In this document: positions 34,020-42,879 of the stretch, piece by piece
Numbering within the stretch: the stretch's first letter is position 1
Layout: each line of letters opens with the position of its first letter
Origin: Kordia algicida
GTDB lineage: Bacteria; Bacteroidota; Bacteroidia; Flavobacteriales; Flavobacteriaceae
DNA length: 64,000 nt
Direction: 5' to 3' (one strand)
Assembly (NCBI RefSeq): GCF_051013375.1
Contig: NZ_CP142125.1
Position numbers and translations under genes: made by a program
The notes under the pieces: model-generated
Told to the model about the DNA's origin: nothing
Databases searched by the model: none
What the model saw: only the letters and a program-made list of their open reading frames with translations

Positions 34020-35420
34020 ATGAAAACAAAAGAAAACATACTGATCGTTGGCGCAGGATTGTGCGGCTCATTATTGGCACTACGCTTAGGACAACGTGGT
34101 TATAAAGTTACGGTCATGGAAAGTCGTCCCGATTTGAGAAAAGTAGATATTTCTGCGGGAAGATCGATCAATTTAGCATTTTCAGACAGAGGAATCAAAG
34201 CCATGAATATGGTAGGAATTGCCGATAAAGTAATGCCATTGTGTATTCCGATGCATGGACGTTTGGTACACGATGTAGAAGGAAATATATTTATGTCTAA
34301 CTATTCTGGTCGCGATAACGAATACATCAATTCTATTTCACGTGGCGACTTGAACGCTTTGTTACTCACAGAAGCGGAAGAACATGAAGCCGTAGATATT
34401 ATTTTTAATAAAAGATGTACAAAAATTGATATTGAAGAAAACATCGCTACGTTCTATTGTTACGAGACGAAAAAAGAAATTGAAGTAAAAGCAGATGTTA
34501 TTTTTGGAGCAGATGGCGCAGGTTCGATGTTGCGTAAAAGTTATTACTTAGAACGTAAATTTTTATTTAGCTATTCTCAGAATTATCTCAGTCATGGCTA
34601 TAAAGAGTTGAGTATTCCGCCAACCGCAACAGGCGGATTCCGAACAGAGAAAAACGCATTACACATTTGGCCACGAGGCGATTTTATGATTATTGCCTTA
34701 CCAAACTTAGACGGAAGTTTTACGGTAACATTGTTTTTATCGTATGATGAAGGTGAATACAATTTCAACAATCTAACAACGGCGGAACGTGTACAGGAAT
34801 TCTTTGAAGCGCAATTTCCAGATTTAATACCGTTGATTCCTGAGTTGACTAAAGAATACTTTGAAAACCCAACTTCGCCATTAGGTACCGTAAAATGTTC
34901 GCCGTGGTCGTATAAAAATAATACTTTATTAATGGGCGATGCAGCACATGCCATTGTTCCGTTTTACGGACAAGGAATGAATGCTTCTTTTGAGGATGTT
35001 GTGGTATTTAATGAAGTTTTAGATCAGTATGAAGGCGATTGGGAAAAAGTATTTAAAACTTATGAAAAAATACGTAAAAAAGACACAGATGCCATTGCCG
35101 ATTTGGCGATAGATAATTATTACGAAATGCGCGATCATGTGGCAAATCCGATTTTTAAAGAAAAGCGAAAGTTGGAAATGGACTTAGAGAAAAACTTCCC
35201 TGAACAGTATTTTTCTAAATATTCGATGGTAACGTTTAATGAAGATTTACCATACAGCAAAGCTATGAAAATAGGACGCGCACAAGACAAAGCATTATTA
35301 AATATGATTGCGGATGACGAAATTGACACAACAGCCGATTTAAAAGAAATTCTCAAAAAAGTACAAGCAGAAACCAACGAAATTTTAGACGAAGATACTG
35401 TGGCGAATTTGAAGCATTAA
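34020..35420 (+). CDS. kmo: Kynurenine 3-monooxygenase
   Basis: A FAD/NADPH hydroxylase making 3-hydroxykynurenine. The 466 residues contain the N-terminal FAD motif ILIVGAGLCGSLLALRLGQ (residues 7-25), the arginine-bearing SAGRSINLAFSDRG typical of KMO, and the second FAD motif LMGDAAHAIVPFYGQGMNA. The C-terminal part is amphipathic, as in eukaryotic KMO, without a clear membrane helix. One base separates it from kynU, so the pair is an operon. Its stop overlaps the convergent stop of the gene at 35417 by 4 bases. Confidence 0.97.
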   Translation: MKTKENILIVGAGLCGSLLALRLGQRGYKVTVMESRPDLRKVDISAGRSINLAFSDRGIKAMNMVGIADKVMPLCIPMHGRLVHDVEGNIFMSNYSGRDNEYINSISRGDLNALLLTEAEEHEAVDIIFNKRCTKIDIEENIATFYCYETKKEIEVKADVIFGADGAGSMLRKSYYLERKFLFSYSQNYLSHGYKELSIPPTATGGFRTEKNALHIWPRGDFMIIALPNLDGSFTVTLFLSYDEGEYNFNNLTTAERVQEFFEAQFPDLIPLIPELTKEYFENPTSPLGTVKCSPWSYKNNTLLMGDAAHAIVPFYGQGMNASFEDVVVFNEVLDQYEGDWEKVFKTYEKIRKKDTDAIADLAIDNYYEMRDHVANPIFKEKRKLEMDLEKNFPEQYFSKYSMVTFNEDLPYSKAMKIGRAQDKALLNMIADDEIDTTADLKEILKKVQAETNEILDEDTVANLKH

Positions 35421-35920
35421 TTTGTTTTTCGAATAAGTTCTCTATTCGCGCGATGTTTTCGAATTTCGAAATATTCTTTGCCAATTCCTTGACCGAGATT
35501 TGCGGATAAATTTACTATTTCGCTAGTATCAAGCTTTACATTTTCTATAATGACGCGATTGTAGCCAATAAACTGAAACTCTATGTTATAAGTCGCGGCA
35601 GGAATAAAAATATTATACAAACCATCTACTTTTGAAGTTGTACCTAATACTTCTTGAGTTTTCAAATTGGTAAATGCAACATTTGCATATTCTAAAATAT
35701 CTGTAATGGTATCATTTCCATCGTGAATATAACTTCCTAAAACTTTTCCTGAAACATTGACAACTGTTGTATCTGCGATGAGCCGATTTTCATTAATTGT
35801 GACTACACTTTGTAACTTTTTCGGATTCATATTTTCGCCAATCAAAGCGCATCTAACTACTTTTTTTGCACAAGCTGTCAATAAAAATAATGTGACACAG
35901 TAAAGAATTCCTTTTTTCAT
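35417..35920 (-). CDS. Lipoprotein with carboxypeptidase-regulatory-like domain
   Basis: A 167-residue lipoprotein (LLTAC, Cys17). A beta-sandwich of the CarboxypepD_reg type covers about 55-145: VSGKVLGSYIHDG, VAFTNLKTQEVLGTTSKVDGLYNIFIPAATYNIEFQFIGY. A Lys/Arg-rich tail ends the protein. It is translated with the TPM gene upstream (4-base ATGA overlap). No known function; probably a small surface or periplasmic adaptor. Confidence 0.85.
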   Translation of the reverse strand: MKKGILYCVTLFLLTACAKKVVRCALIGENMNPKKLQSVVTINENRLIADTTVVNVSGKVLGSYIHDGNDTITDILEYANVAFTNLKTQEVLGTTSKVDGLYNIFIPAATYNIEFQFIGYNRVIIENVKLDTSEIVNLSANLGQGIGKEYFEIRKHRANRELIRKTN

Positions 35921-36444
35921 GAATCTTTCAATTCCTTAATAATCTCTTGAATTCCTTTTTGAAAACCCGTATAAAAATCATTTTTCTTAAATTCAGGAAC
36001 CATGAGCTTTTTGATGATATCTAACGTTTCATCATCGGTAAGTTTGTGCATAATTCCATCACCATTGTGAATCCAAATACGACGATCTTTCATGTATAAC
36101 GCAATTAAAACGCCATTATTTTTATCTCTTTGACCAATTCCCCAATGATTTGCTAAATCCAACGAATATTCTTCCAAGCCACTATAATCTTGAATAGAAG
36201 TCAAGGTTACAATCGCAATTTGATTGCTAGTTTCGGCTTCGTGTTGTTTCACTAAATTCAATAAAGTTACTTCTTGTTCGTCAGATAAAATATTGTCAAA
36301 ATCATTGATAAATCCAACAGGAATCGGGAATTCTACATTTTTAGTATGCACAGCCGCATACGAGTGAGAATGCGTGTTATGCGTTGCTTCACAACTAACA
36401 CAAAGTATAACCAGCAGGGCAAGCAGGAGACTTTTAAGTTTCAT
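35917..36444 (-). CDS. TPM-domain lipoprotein (TLP18.3/Psb32/MOLO-1 family)
   Basis: A 175-residue lipoprotein (LCVSC, Cys18) with a single TPM domain: PIPVGFINDFDNILSDEQE, NQIAIVTLTSIQDYSGLEEYSLDLANHWGIGQRDKNNGVLIALY. The domain is found in photosystem repair proteins and in bacterial envelope proteins whose role is not known; some have phosphatase activity. It lacks the usual C-terminal membrane helix and Gly-rich tail, using the lipid anchor instead. It overlaps the next gene by 4 bases. Confidence 0.9.
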   Translation of the reverse strand: MKLKSLLLALLVILCVSCEATHNTHSHSYAAVHTKNVEFPIPVGFINDFDNILSDEQEVTLLNLVKQHEAETSNQIAIVTLTSIQDYSGLEEYSLDLANHWGIGQRDKNNGVLIALYMKDRRIWIHNGDGIMHKLTDDETLDIIKKLMVPEFKKNDFYTGFQKGIQEIIKELKDS

Positions 36445-36502
36445 AATAGGCTATTAAGATCAATTTGGGTAACAGCTAATATAAGAAATTCCTTTTAATT
36501 AG

Positions 36503-37249
36503 TCAGTAAAAATCGACGTCTGAATCTAGCAACTGTGTTTCATGTATAAAACCTTCAAATTGGTTGGAATAGGCTGAACCTAGTTTTAAGCATAATTTGG
36601 TTTTAAAATTTCCTTTAAAAATAGTAGTTTCCGTGATAAGTGTGTCTTTTTCGGGAAGTACAAATAGGGTACGACCTGTAGCACAAGCAATGAATTGTAT
36701 TCCTTCAATTTGTTTCCACTCATTTTCTTTATTCAGGGCTTCTAGCAACATGTCCATCTTACTATTCAAACCCAATACAACAGTGTCTTTAACAGAAGTA
36801 TTCACAACATACGTAGCATATGCTTTGTGTAAAATTAATTTTTTAGCATGTCTATTAAAATATATTTTACTGATAATTGCTGTCGTATCAACAAAAATTT
36901 TGATAGTATTCGCAGTTGGTTTCGTTACATTATCGGCAATGATATTTGTTCGATGATACCGCATATAATTTTGATATTCAGTTTCTGACATTTTACCTGT
37001 CAAGCTTTCATAAATATCGTGATTTACAAAAATAGTATCTGTAATTTTTTTGAATGTAATAGGTTTGTAGTTAGCTTTCAATCTTATTTTTGTCTCTAGG
37101 TATTCAGCTTGCTCGGCTAGTGTATCTATCAAAACAGGAAACAATCGTTTTTCCTTTTTAACAACAGGAATTATTTCTTTATCCGTCGAAAGACAACTTA
37201 TCAGTATAAAAGTTATGGCAACAAGAAATACGATTGGTTTTAGTTTCAT
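36503..37249 (-). CDS. Lipoprotein of unknown function
   Basis: A 248-residue protein with a lipobox LISC (Cys19) and a mature part of alternating beta strands. I do not recognise a family. The frame is open to a GTG at 37279, which would overlap the PhyH gene; the ATG at 37249 begins the lipoprotein signal (MKLKPIVFLVAITFILISC) and lies 19 bases after that gene's stop. Repeated threonine-rich strands such as TIKIFVDTTAIISKIYF suggest a beta-sandwich or lipocalin-like form. Confidence 0.75.
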   Translation of the reverse strand: MKLKPIVFLVAITFILISCLSTDKEIIPVVKKEKRLFPVLIDTLAEQAEYLETKIRLKANYKPITFKKITDTIFVNHDIYESLTGKMSETEYQNYMRYHRTNIIADNVTKPTANTIKIFVDTTAIISKIYFNRHAKKLILHKAYATYVVNTSVKDTVVLGLNSKMDMLLEALNKENEWKQIEGIQFIACATGRTLFVLPEKDTLITETTIFKGNFKTKLCLKLGSAYSNQFEGFIHETQLLDSDVDFY

Positions 37250-37268
37250 GACAACATATTTTATAGTA

Positions 37269-37988
37269 TTAAAGCGCACAATATTCTTGCCATTCTAACG
37301 GTTTTGCCAATTGTTTAGTGCTAAATTCCAAATGTAATACACGACGCTGTTTGTGATTTGTAGTGCGATTGGAAGCGTGAAGCGTTAACGGTTTCATCAA
37401 CATTACGCCGCCTTTTTCAACTTCACAAACATGTTCGGTTTCGGTAGTCCAATCAATTGTTTCAGGTCTGTAGATACCTTTCAAATGTGATTTCGGAATG
37501 ACTTTTAGTGCGCCATTTTCTTTTTCAGTTTTGTCTAAATGAACTCTGACCGTGACAATATTTTCCAAAATATCAAGTGGCGGTTGTACGCCGTATTGCC
37601 CTTTTTTAAATGTCCAATTTGTATAGTTTGAAACGTCTTGTTTGCGATCAACCGAAATACTCAAATCTTGATGATATGCCACAAACCAATTGGATTCGCT
37701 AGGTTTGTCAAAATAAATAGCTTTTGTTAAAAAACAGTCTTCCTCAAAAACGTTCTTTAACAACTCGTGAAACTTCTCTGTAAATAGCAACGATTTCAAT
37801 TCAGGAATCTTTTTCATGAGTTGTCTAATGGCAAATACATGTTTTGCGTTTTCATCCGATCTTACATCTGCGGAAGCTTTTGTAATACAGTCAATAATTT
37901 CCGTAATCTCAGCTTCTGAATATACAGAGTTAATAACTGAGAATCCTTCTTTTTGTAACTTTTCAATAGTAGCGATTAGCGTATTCAT
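37269..37988 (-). CDS. Phytanoyl-CoA dioxygenase (PhyH) family oxygenase
   Basis: A 239-residue Fe(II)/2-oxoglutarate oxygenase. The iron ligands are His106 and Asp108 (HQD in AYHQDLSIS) and His204 (LTLHASNRT); Arg216 in RRVLHLEF is placed to bind 2-oxoglutarate. Bacterial members hydroxylate small molecules such as ectoine, amino acids or fatty acids. The product has no signal peptide. The distance to the neighbours (19 bases to the lipoprotein) suggests one transcript, but their connection is not clear. Confidence 0.9.
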   Translation of the reverse strand: MNTLIATIEKLQKEGFSVINSVYSEAEITEIIDCITKASADVRSDENAKHVFAIRQLMKKIPELKSLLFTEKFHELLKNVFEEDCFLTKAIYFDKPSESNWFVAYHQDLSISVDRKQDVSNYTNWTFKKGQYGVQPPLDILENIVTVRVHLDKTEKENGALKVIPKSHLKGIYRPETIDWTTETEHVCEVEKGGVMLMKPLTLHASNRTTNHKQRRVLHLEFSTKQLAKPLEWQEYCAL

Positions 37989-38042
37989 GTAGTTTTAAAG
38001 AATGAGCAAGGTTCGGAATTATAATTAATGCGTAACTAAACT

Positions 38043-39077
38043 TTAATAATATTTCAACGTTCGCTTTACAGCATCAGAAACAAATTTTTCATCACCTTCA
38101 TACAAAGCACGTTGTGTCCAGTTGCCTTTCTTATCATATTTATACCAATATCTGGTTACGTTTTTACTGCCTTCAGTTTTTGAGTGATTTGTGGGATAAA
38201 AAATAGTGTAGGTTGTAACATCATTTTTATCATTATATGTTTCGGTAGTACTTTTTACAAACTTATCATCACCATCGTATTCTTCATAGCTTAAACGATT
38301 ATTATTAGCATCATATGTATTCACCATGCGTTTTTGTTGTTTTCCATCGTAATCATAACTAACCTTTTCTAAACTATTTCCTCGTGCATCTTTGGTTTCT
38401 TTAAACTGTATTACAAAGGTATCATCACGTTTGTCTTTTTCAACCATTGTCAATCCGTTGTTGCTATATTCATAGGTGCGTACGTCTAATTCAACACCAG
38501 CTTTATTATATTCTCCTTTAAAAATACACTTTCCGTTTGTGTTGTATTTGTATATCGTTTTTTGGTAAGGATTACTTCCAAAACCTTTTGAACTTGGTCG
38601 TTCGTATATCTCTTCTATAAGTAAACTTTGTGAATTGTATTTGTAGGTTGTGGTAGCTTCTAATGTTTTGTCTTCGTATTCTTTTTTAAACATTAATTTA
38701 CCAGTTAAATTATAGATAAACACTTTCTTCTCTACTTCATCTCCGTAATCTTCTTCAATGCTAGTAATTCGATTATTTTTATACGTATACGTATTTTCAC
38801 TTTGCAAAGAACCATCTTCATATGTTTTTAAAGAGATTAAATTTCCGTTTTTATCATAAGCTTCTTTGTATGTGGTTTCGCAATCTTCGTACGTCAACGG
38901 TGGATTTGCTTGATCTATATAACAACCAGATTCTTCTTTAATACTTTTGATCTTTGTGTTTGTAATTCGTTTTTTGTTAATTTCGATGTAACCTGTGGTA
39001 TCAAAATCAAAATCTTGCGCGTGTAGTTTAGGAATGCAGATAAAAACCAAAAGGCTTAGTCTAATCAGTAATTTCAT
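38043..39077 (-). CDS. Exported RHS/YD-repeat-like protein
   Basis: A 344-residue protein with a signal peptide (MKLLIRLSLLVFICIPKLHAQ). The mature part is a row of about ten beta-hairpin repeats near 25 residues long, of the form YDKNGNLISLKTYEDG, YKYNSQSLLIEEIYE, YKYNTNGKCIFKGEYNKAG and YDANNNRLSYEEYDGD. This is the pattern of RHS/YD repeats, in a short version without a toxin domain. It has two cysteines near the N-terminus (GCYIDQ and YEDCET). Such short proteins are common in Flavobacteriia with no fixed role. It is monocistronic. Confidence 0.78.
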   Translation of the reverse strand: MKLLIRLSLLVFICIPKLHAQDFDFDTTGYIEINKKRITNTKIKSIKEESGCYIDQANPPLTYEDCETTYKEAYDKNGNLISLKTYEDGSLQSENTYTYKNNRITSIEEDYGDEVEKKVFIYNLTGKLMFKKEYEDKTLEATTTYKYNSQSLLIEEIYERPSSKGFGSNPYQKTIYKYNTNGKCIFKGEYNKAGVELDVRTYEYSNNGLTMVEKDKRDDTFVIQFKETKDARGNSLEKVSYDYDGKQQKRMVNTYDANNNRLSYEEYDGDDKFVKSTTETYNDKNDVTTYTIFYPTNHSKTEGSKNVTRYWYKYDKKGNWTQRALYEGDEKFVSDAVKRTLKYY

Positions 39078-39213
39078 AGTTTAATCTTTGCGAATACGAG
39101 TTGTTAGGGATGTAATTAAAAAGCATGGTAGTATTATGAAGGTTAAATATACTATTTTTCAATGTATAAAATCTCTACTTGAAGAAAAACTATAGCATAT
39201 TCACTCCGTCAGA

Positions 39214-40101
39214 CTACACTAATTTTTCTTTAAAAAATGCAATGGTTCGTTCCCAAGCCAACGTTGCTGCTTTTTTGTCGTAACGTGGTGTTGTATTGTT
39301 GTGGAATCCGTGATTAACGTTCGGATAAAAATGTGCGGTATAATCAATATTATGCGCTTTCAATACTTTTTCATACGCTTCCCAACCTGCATTTACACGT
39401 TTGTCCAAATCAGCATATTGCAATAACAAAGACGCTTTAATTTTTGCAGCATCTTCGTCACTTGGTTGCCTTCCGTAAAATGGAACTGCCGCTTGTAAAT
39501 CGTTTAATCTTACTGCCATCATGTTCGAAATCCATCCGCCAAAACAAAAACCAACCACGCCGACTTTTCCATTACATTTCGGATGATTTTTTACATACTC
39601 GTACGCAGCAATAAAATCTTCCAACATTTCGTTTCGATCACGTTTTTTCTGCATTGTTCGTCCGTCGTCATCATTTCCAGGATAACCACCTAACGGAGTT
39701 AAGGCATCAGGTGCCAAACTGATAAAACCTTCTAAGGCTGTACGTCGTCCAACATCTTCAATATACGGATTCAAACCTCTATTTTCATGTACCACAATAA
39801 CGCCAGGCACTTTTTTTGTAACATCTTTTGGTAAAGAAAGCAAACCTTTCATTTTTCCTGCGCCTTTTGGAGAATCGTACATAATATATTCAGATTCCAA
39901 GTTCGGATGGTCTTTGGCAACTTCCGCAGTTGTTTTATAATTTGGCGACATAAAACTGAGCAAAGAACCTACAGTAACGCTTCCTGCGGCATACAAGGAA
40001 AGTCGTTCTACAAACTGTCGACGCCCAATCTTATTATGTGCATAATCGTCATACAAATCAAATACTTCTTGTTTGATATCTTCTTTTTTTAATTCGCTCA
40101 T
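39214..40101 (-). CDS. Dienelactone-hydrolase-family protein with Tat-like signal
   Basis: A 295-residue alpha/beta hydrolase. The N-terminal 24 residues are charged, then come Arg-Arg (27-28) in GRRQFVERLSLYAAG and a hydrophobic stretch: a twin-arginine signal with a long n-region, fitting export by the Tat system (tatA at 29283). The catalytic residues are Cys186 in GFCFGG, Asp in ADLDKRVN (231 or 233) and His264 in VNHGFH; Glu106 in HENRG is the DLH glutamate. A GTG precedes the ATG by one codon; the ATG at 40101 is used. The enzyme probably opens a lactone or ester; the nearby kynurenine genes offer a possible but unproven link. Confidence 0.87.
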   Translation of the reverse strand: MSELKKEDIKQEVFDLYDDYAHNKIGRRQFVERLSLYAAGSVTVGSLLSFMSPNYKTTAEVAKDHPNLESEYIMYDSPKGAGKMKGLLSLPKDVTKKVPGVIVVHENRGLNPYIEDVGRRTALEGFISLAPDALTPLGGYPGNDDDGRTMQKKRDRNEMLEDFIAAYEYVKNHPKCNGKVGVVGFCFGGWISNMMAVRLNDLQAAVPFYGRQPSDEDAAKIKASLLLQYADLDKRVNAGWEAYEKVLKAHNIDYTAHFYPNVNHGFHNNTTPRYDKKAATLAWERTIAFFKEKLV

Positions 40102-40298
40102 CACATAAAAATTTTTGGTTGTTTTAAAGTTATGGAATTTTGCTGAACTATTCCGTTGAGAAAAGTTGCTTATTGAGTATTATTTGTTGTTTTTGAAACA
40201 AACAATTTTACAAAAAATACTTTTCAATGAATTTACCAGTTTAAGAAAACTCAACGAATAGAATAGACCAATAAACAAATGAACAAACAAAAAAAATG

Positions 40299-40306
40299 TA
40301 TCTTTG
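40299..40306 (+). promoter_or_regulatory. -7 box of the DUF1697 gene
   Basis: TATCTTTG is a perfect match to TAnnTTTG. It lies 21 bases before the ATG at 40328 and excludes the more upstream TTG at 40304 as the start. Confidence 0.55.
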
Positions 40307-40327
40307 AAACACAACCAAAAAACCACT

Positions 40328-40849
40328 ATGATATACATTGCCATCTTACGCGGAATCAACGTTTCTGGAAGTAAAAAATTGCCCATGGCAGCATTTCGAG
40401 AGTTGCTTTCTAAATTGGGTTTTGAAGACGTTCAGACATACATTCAAAGTGGAAACGTAGTATTCAGATCAGCTAAAAAAAATCAAGAAGAATTAGGGGA
40501 TTTAATTGCCAAAGCGATCAAAAAACAATATGATTACGATGTTCCTGTTTTGGTAAAAACTATCGATCAATGGAAAACGGCAATTGCCAACAATCCGTTT
40601 ACAGAAACAGATATTTCAAAACAAGGAATTACATTTCTAGCAACAACACCAGAAGAAACAACCATTGAAATTGATAGCAAAGACGATCGTTTCAAAATTA
40701 TCAATTCAGAAATATATTTAGATTGTCCTGGAGGTTTTGGACGTACAAAACTTACAAACAATTTCTTTGAGCGCAAACTCAAAACACAAGCAACCACAAG
40801 GAACTGGAAAACGATTTATAAATTATTGGATCTCGCAGAATCGCTGTAA
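40328..40849 (+). CDS. DUF1697-family protein
   Basis: A 173-residue cytoplasmic protein with the typical beginning MIYIAILRGINVSGSKKLPM, the central YIQSGNVVFRS and the ending GRTKLTNNFFERKL...ATTRNWKTIYKL. The family is widespread and has no established activity, though the fold has ferredoxin-like halves and conserved Asn/Arg suggest nucleic-acid or nucleotide binding. The ATG at 40328 was chosen because of the promoter and the family N-terminus. Confidence 0.9.
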   Translation: MIYIAILRGINVSGSKKLPMAAFRELLSKLGFEDVQTYIQSGNVVFRSAKKNQEELGDLIAKAIKKQYDYDVPVLVKTIDQWKTAIANNPFTETDISKQGITFLATTPEETTIEIDSKDDRFKIINSEIYLDCPGGFGRTKLTNNFFERKLKTQATTRNWKTIYKLLDLAESL

Positions 40850-40860
40850 AAATTAAAATA

Positions 40861-41010
40861 TTGAATGCTAAATTAAAAAGCTTTTCAGAAAAGTATTGCT
40901 ATCAACTCTGAAACGTCACTTGGAGTGAAATTTTAGCATCAAAATTACACGAAAAACAAAAAACAAACAACGCTTCGACAGGCTCAGCGTAAACGAACAA
41001 CACAAAATAA
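40861..41010. repeat. Dispersed element copy B with A-rich repeats
   Basis: The stretch 40871-40951 is homologous to 20711-20797: cagaaaa, attgcta, AACGTCACTT, GAGT and AAATTTTAGCAT follow in the same order. Then come CAAAAAA-type repeats and the phrase GCTTCGACAGGCTCAGC (40972-40988). No gene is seen in this 170-base gap before the RidA-like gene. Confidence 0.65.
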
Positions 41011-41020
41011 AACCCAAAAA

Positions 41021-41425
41021 ATGCAAGAAAAAAAAGTAACACCAAGAGGCGCTTATCCACATACAAAACGTGTGGGCGACTTCATATTTGTATCAGGAAC
41101 AAGTTCACGACGACCAGACAATAGTATTGCAGGCGTTGATATCATTGACGAAATGGGAACAAAACACTTAAACATTGCAACGCAAACGCGTGAAGTACTA
41201 AAAAATATTGACAAAAATTTACAAAGTGTTGGCGCAAGTCTTGCCGATGTTGTCGATGTCACTTCGTTTCTCGTAAACATGAATGACTTTGCAGGCTACA
41301 ACAAAGCTTACGGAGAATTTTTCGATAAAGAAACTGGTCCGACACGAACAACAGTTGCTGTTCATCAATTACCACATCCCGATTTAGTAGTAGAAATCAA
41401 AGTAGTTGCGTACAAAAAACAATAA
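41021..41425 (+). CDS. RidA-family protein, probable 2-aminomuconate deaminase
   Basis: A 134-residue member of the Rid (YjgF/YER057c/UK114) fold. Typical parts are GDFIFVSGTSSRRPDN near the N-terminus, NLQSVGASLADVVDVTSFLVNM in the middle, and the substrate loop GPTRTTVAVHQLPHPDLVVEIKVVA, where the Arg and Glu bind an imine or amino acid. Next to an aldehyde dehydrogenase, and near kynU/kmo and an ACMSD-type decarboxylase, it probably hydrolyses 2-aminomuconate to 2-oxo-3-hexenedioate and ammonia, rather than the usual 2-aminoacrylate. It lies 8 bases before the dehydrogenase gene. Confidence 0.87.
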   Translation: MQEKKVTPRGAYPHTKRVGDFIFVSGTSSRRPDNSIAGVDIIDEMGTKHLNIATQTREVLKNIDKNLQSVGASLADVVDVTSFLVNMNDFAGYNKAYGEFFDKETGPTRTTVAVHQLPHPDLVVEIKVVAYKKQ

Positions 41426-41433
41426 CTTACAGC

Positions 41434-42879
41434 ATGAAAAAGATTCTAAACTATATCAACGGAAGTTATATAGCACCAAAAAGCAATGCGTGGCTTGACA
41501 ATTACAATCCGTCAAATGGAGAAATCTACGGACAAATTCCTAACTCGTCTGCAGAAGATGTAGAAGCCGCCTATCAAGCAGCAAAAGCAGCCTTTCCAAG
41601 TTGGTCAGCAACAATCTTAGAAGAACGCAGTCGAATTCTAAACAAAATCGCTTCGCTCATAGAAGAAAACTTAGCCGATTTGGCGCATGCAGAATCTTTA
41701 GACAACGGAAAACCACTCAGTCTCGCCACACAAATTGACATTCCAAGAGCGACAAGCAACTTCAAATTCTTTGCGCAAGCCATTACGCAATTTTCAAGTG
41801 AAGCACACGAAAGTATTGGACTTAACGCAATGAATTTTACCTTGCGACAATCTATCGGAGTCGTAGGTTGTATTTCACCATGGAATTTACCACTATATCT
41901 CTTTACATGGAAAATTGCACCAGCGTTAGCCACAGGAAATACCGTTGTCGCCAAACCAAGTGAAGTCACACCAATGACAGCGTATCTTTTAGGTGAAATA
42001 TGTACCAAAGCTGGTCTGCCAAACGGCGTATTAAACATTGTACACGGTTTAGGACACACCACAGGGCAAGCCATTACAGAGCATCCACATATAAAAGCAA
42101 TTTCTTTTACAGGCGGAACGGCAACAGGAGCGCATATTGCCAGAACGGCAGCACCAATGTTTAAAAAGCTTTCGCTAGAATTAGGAGGGAAAAATCCAAA
42201 CATCATCTTTGCAGATTGTGACTATGACGAAATGCTCAAAGTTACGGTACGATCTTCGTTTGCGAATCAAGGGCAAATCTGTTTATGCGGATCGCGAATA
42301 TTTGTGGAAAGAAGCATCTATGATAAATTCAAAACGGACTTTGTGGCACGCGTGAAACAACTCAAAGTTGGAAATCCATTTGAGGAAACGACAAAAATTG
42401 GCGCATTAGTATCAAAATCACACTTAGAAAAAGTAAAATCATACATAGAAATTGCCAAAGAAGAAGGCGGAACTGTTTTATGTGGCGGAAACGAAGTCAC
42501 GGTCAAAGGTTTTGAAAACGGTTATTACCTCGAACCAACAGTCATCGAAGTAAAAACCGATCAATGTCGTGTAAATCAAGAAGAAATATTTGGTCCCATA
42601 GTAACTATCATGCCGTTTGATACTGAAGAAGAAGTTTTGGGAATGGCAAATGGAGTTCGCTACGGATTATCATCTACACTATGGACAAACAATTTGAATC
42701 GTACCATGCGCATGTCTAAACAACTCGAAGCAGGAATTGTTTGGGTAAATACATGGTTATTGCGTGATTTGCGTACACCTTTCGGTGGAATGAAAAACTC
42801 AGGCGTTGGTCGTGAAGGCGGGTTGGAAGCCTTGCGTTTCTTCACAGAACCAAAAAACATTTGTATCAAATACTCGTGA
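41434..42879 (+). CDS. Aldehyde dehydrogenase, probable 2-aminomuconic semialdehyde dehydrogenase
   Basis: An NAD-dependent enzyme of 481 residues. Catalytic Cys283 is in GQICLCG, the general-base Glu249 in LELGGKNPN, and the cofactor loop is SFTGGTATG. The signature LRDLRTPFGGMKNSGVGREGG closes the active site. Within the ALDH family, such 2-hydroxymuconic/2-aminomuconic semialdehyde dehydrogenases go with ACMSD and RidA-like deaminase genes. It would oxidise 2-aminomuconate 6-semialdehyde, the product of the decarboxylase at 45047. The RidA-like gene precedes it by 8 bases. Confidence 0.92.
   Translation: MKKILNYINGSYIAPKSNAWLDNYNPSNGEIYGQIPNSSAEDVEAAYQAAKAAFPSWSATILEERSRILNKIASLIEENLADLAHAESLDNGKPLSLATQIDIPRATSNFKFFAQAITQFSSEAHESIGLNAMNFTLRQSIGVVGCISPWNLPLYLFTWKIAPALATGNTVVAKPSEVTPMTAYLLGEICTKAGLPNGVLNIVHGLGHTTGQAITEHPHIKAISFTGGTATGAHIARTAAPMFKKLSLELGGKNPNIIFADCDYDEMLKVTVRSSFANQGQICLCGSRIFVERSIYDKFKTDFVARVKQLKVGNPFEETTKIGALVSKSHLEKVKSYIEIAKEEGGTVLCGGNEVTVKGFENGYYLEPTVIEVKTDQCRVNQEEIFGPIVTIMPFDTEEEVLGMANGVRYGLSSTLWTNNLNRTMRMSKQLEAGIVWVNTWLLRDLRTPFGGMKNSGVGREGGLEALRFFTEPKNICIKYS

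Noticed and set aside
41574..42206. A 210-residue minus-strand frame opposite the aldehyde dehydrogenase gene
   Set aside because: Shadow of a well-supported enzyme gene with catalytic residues intact; composition is antisense-like.
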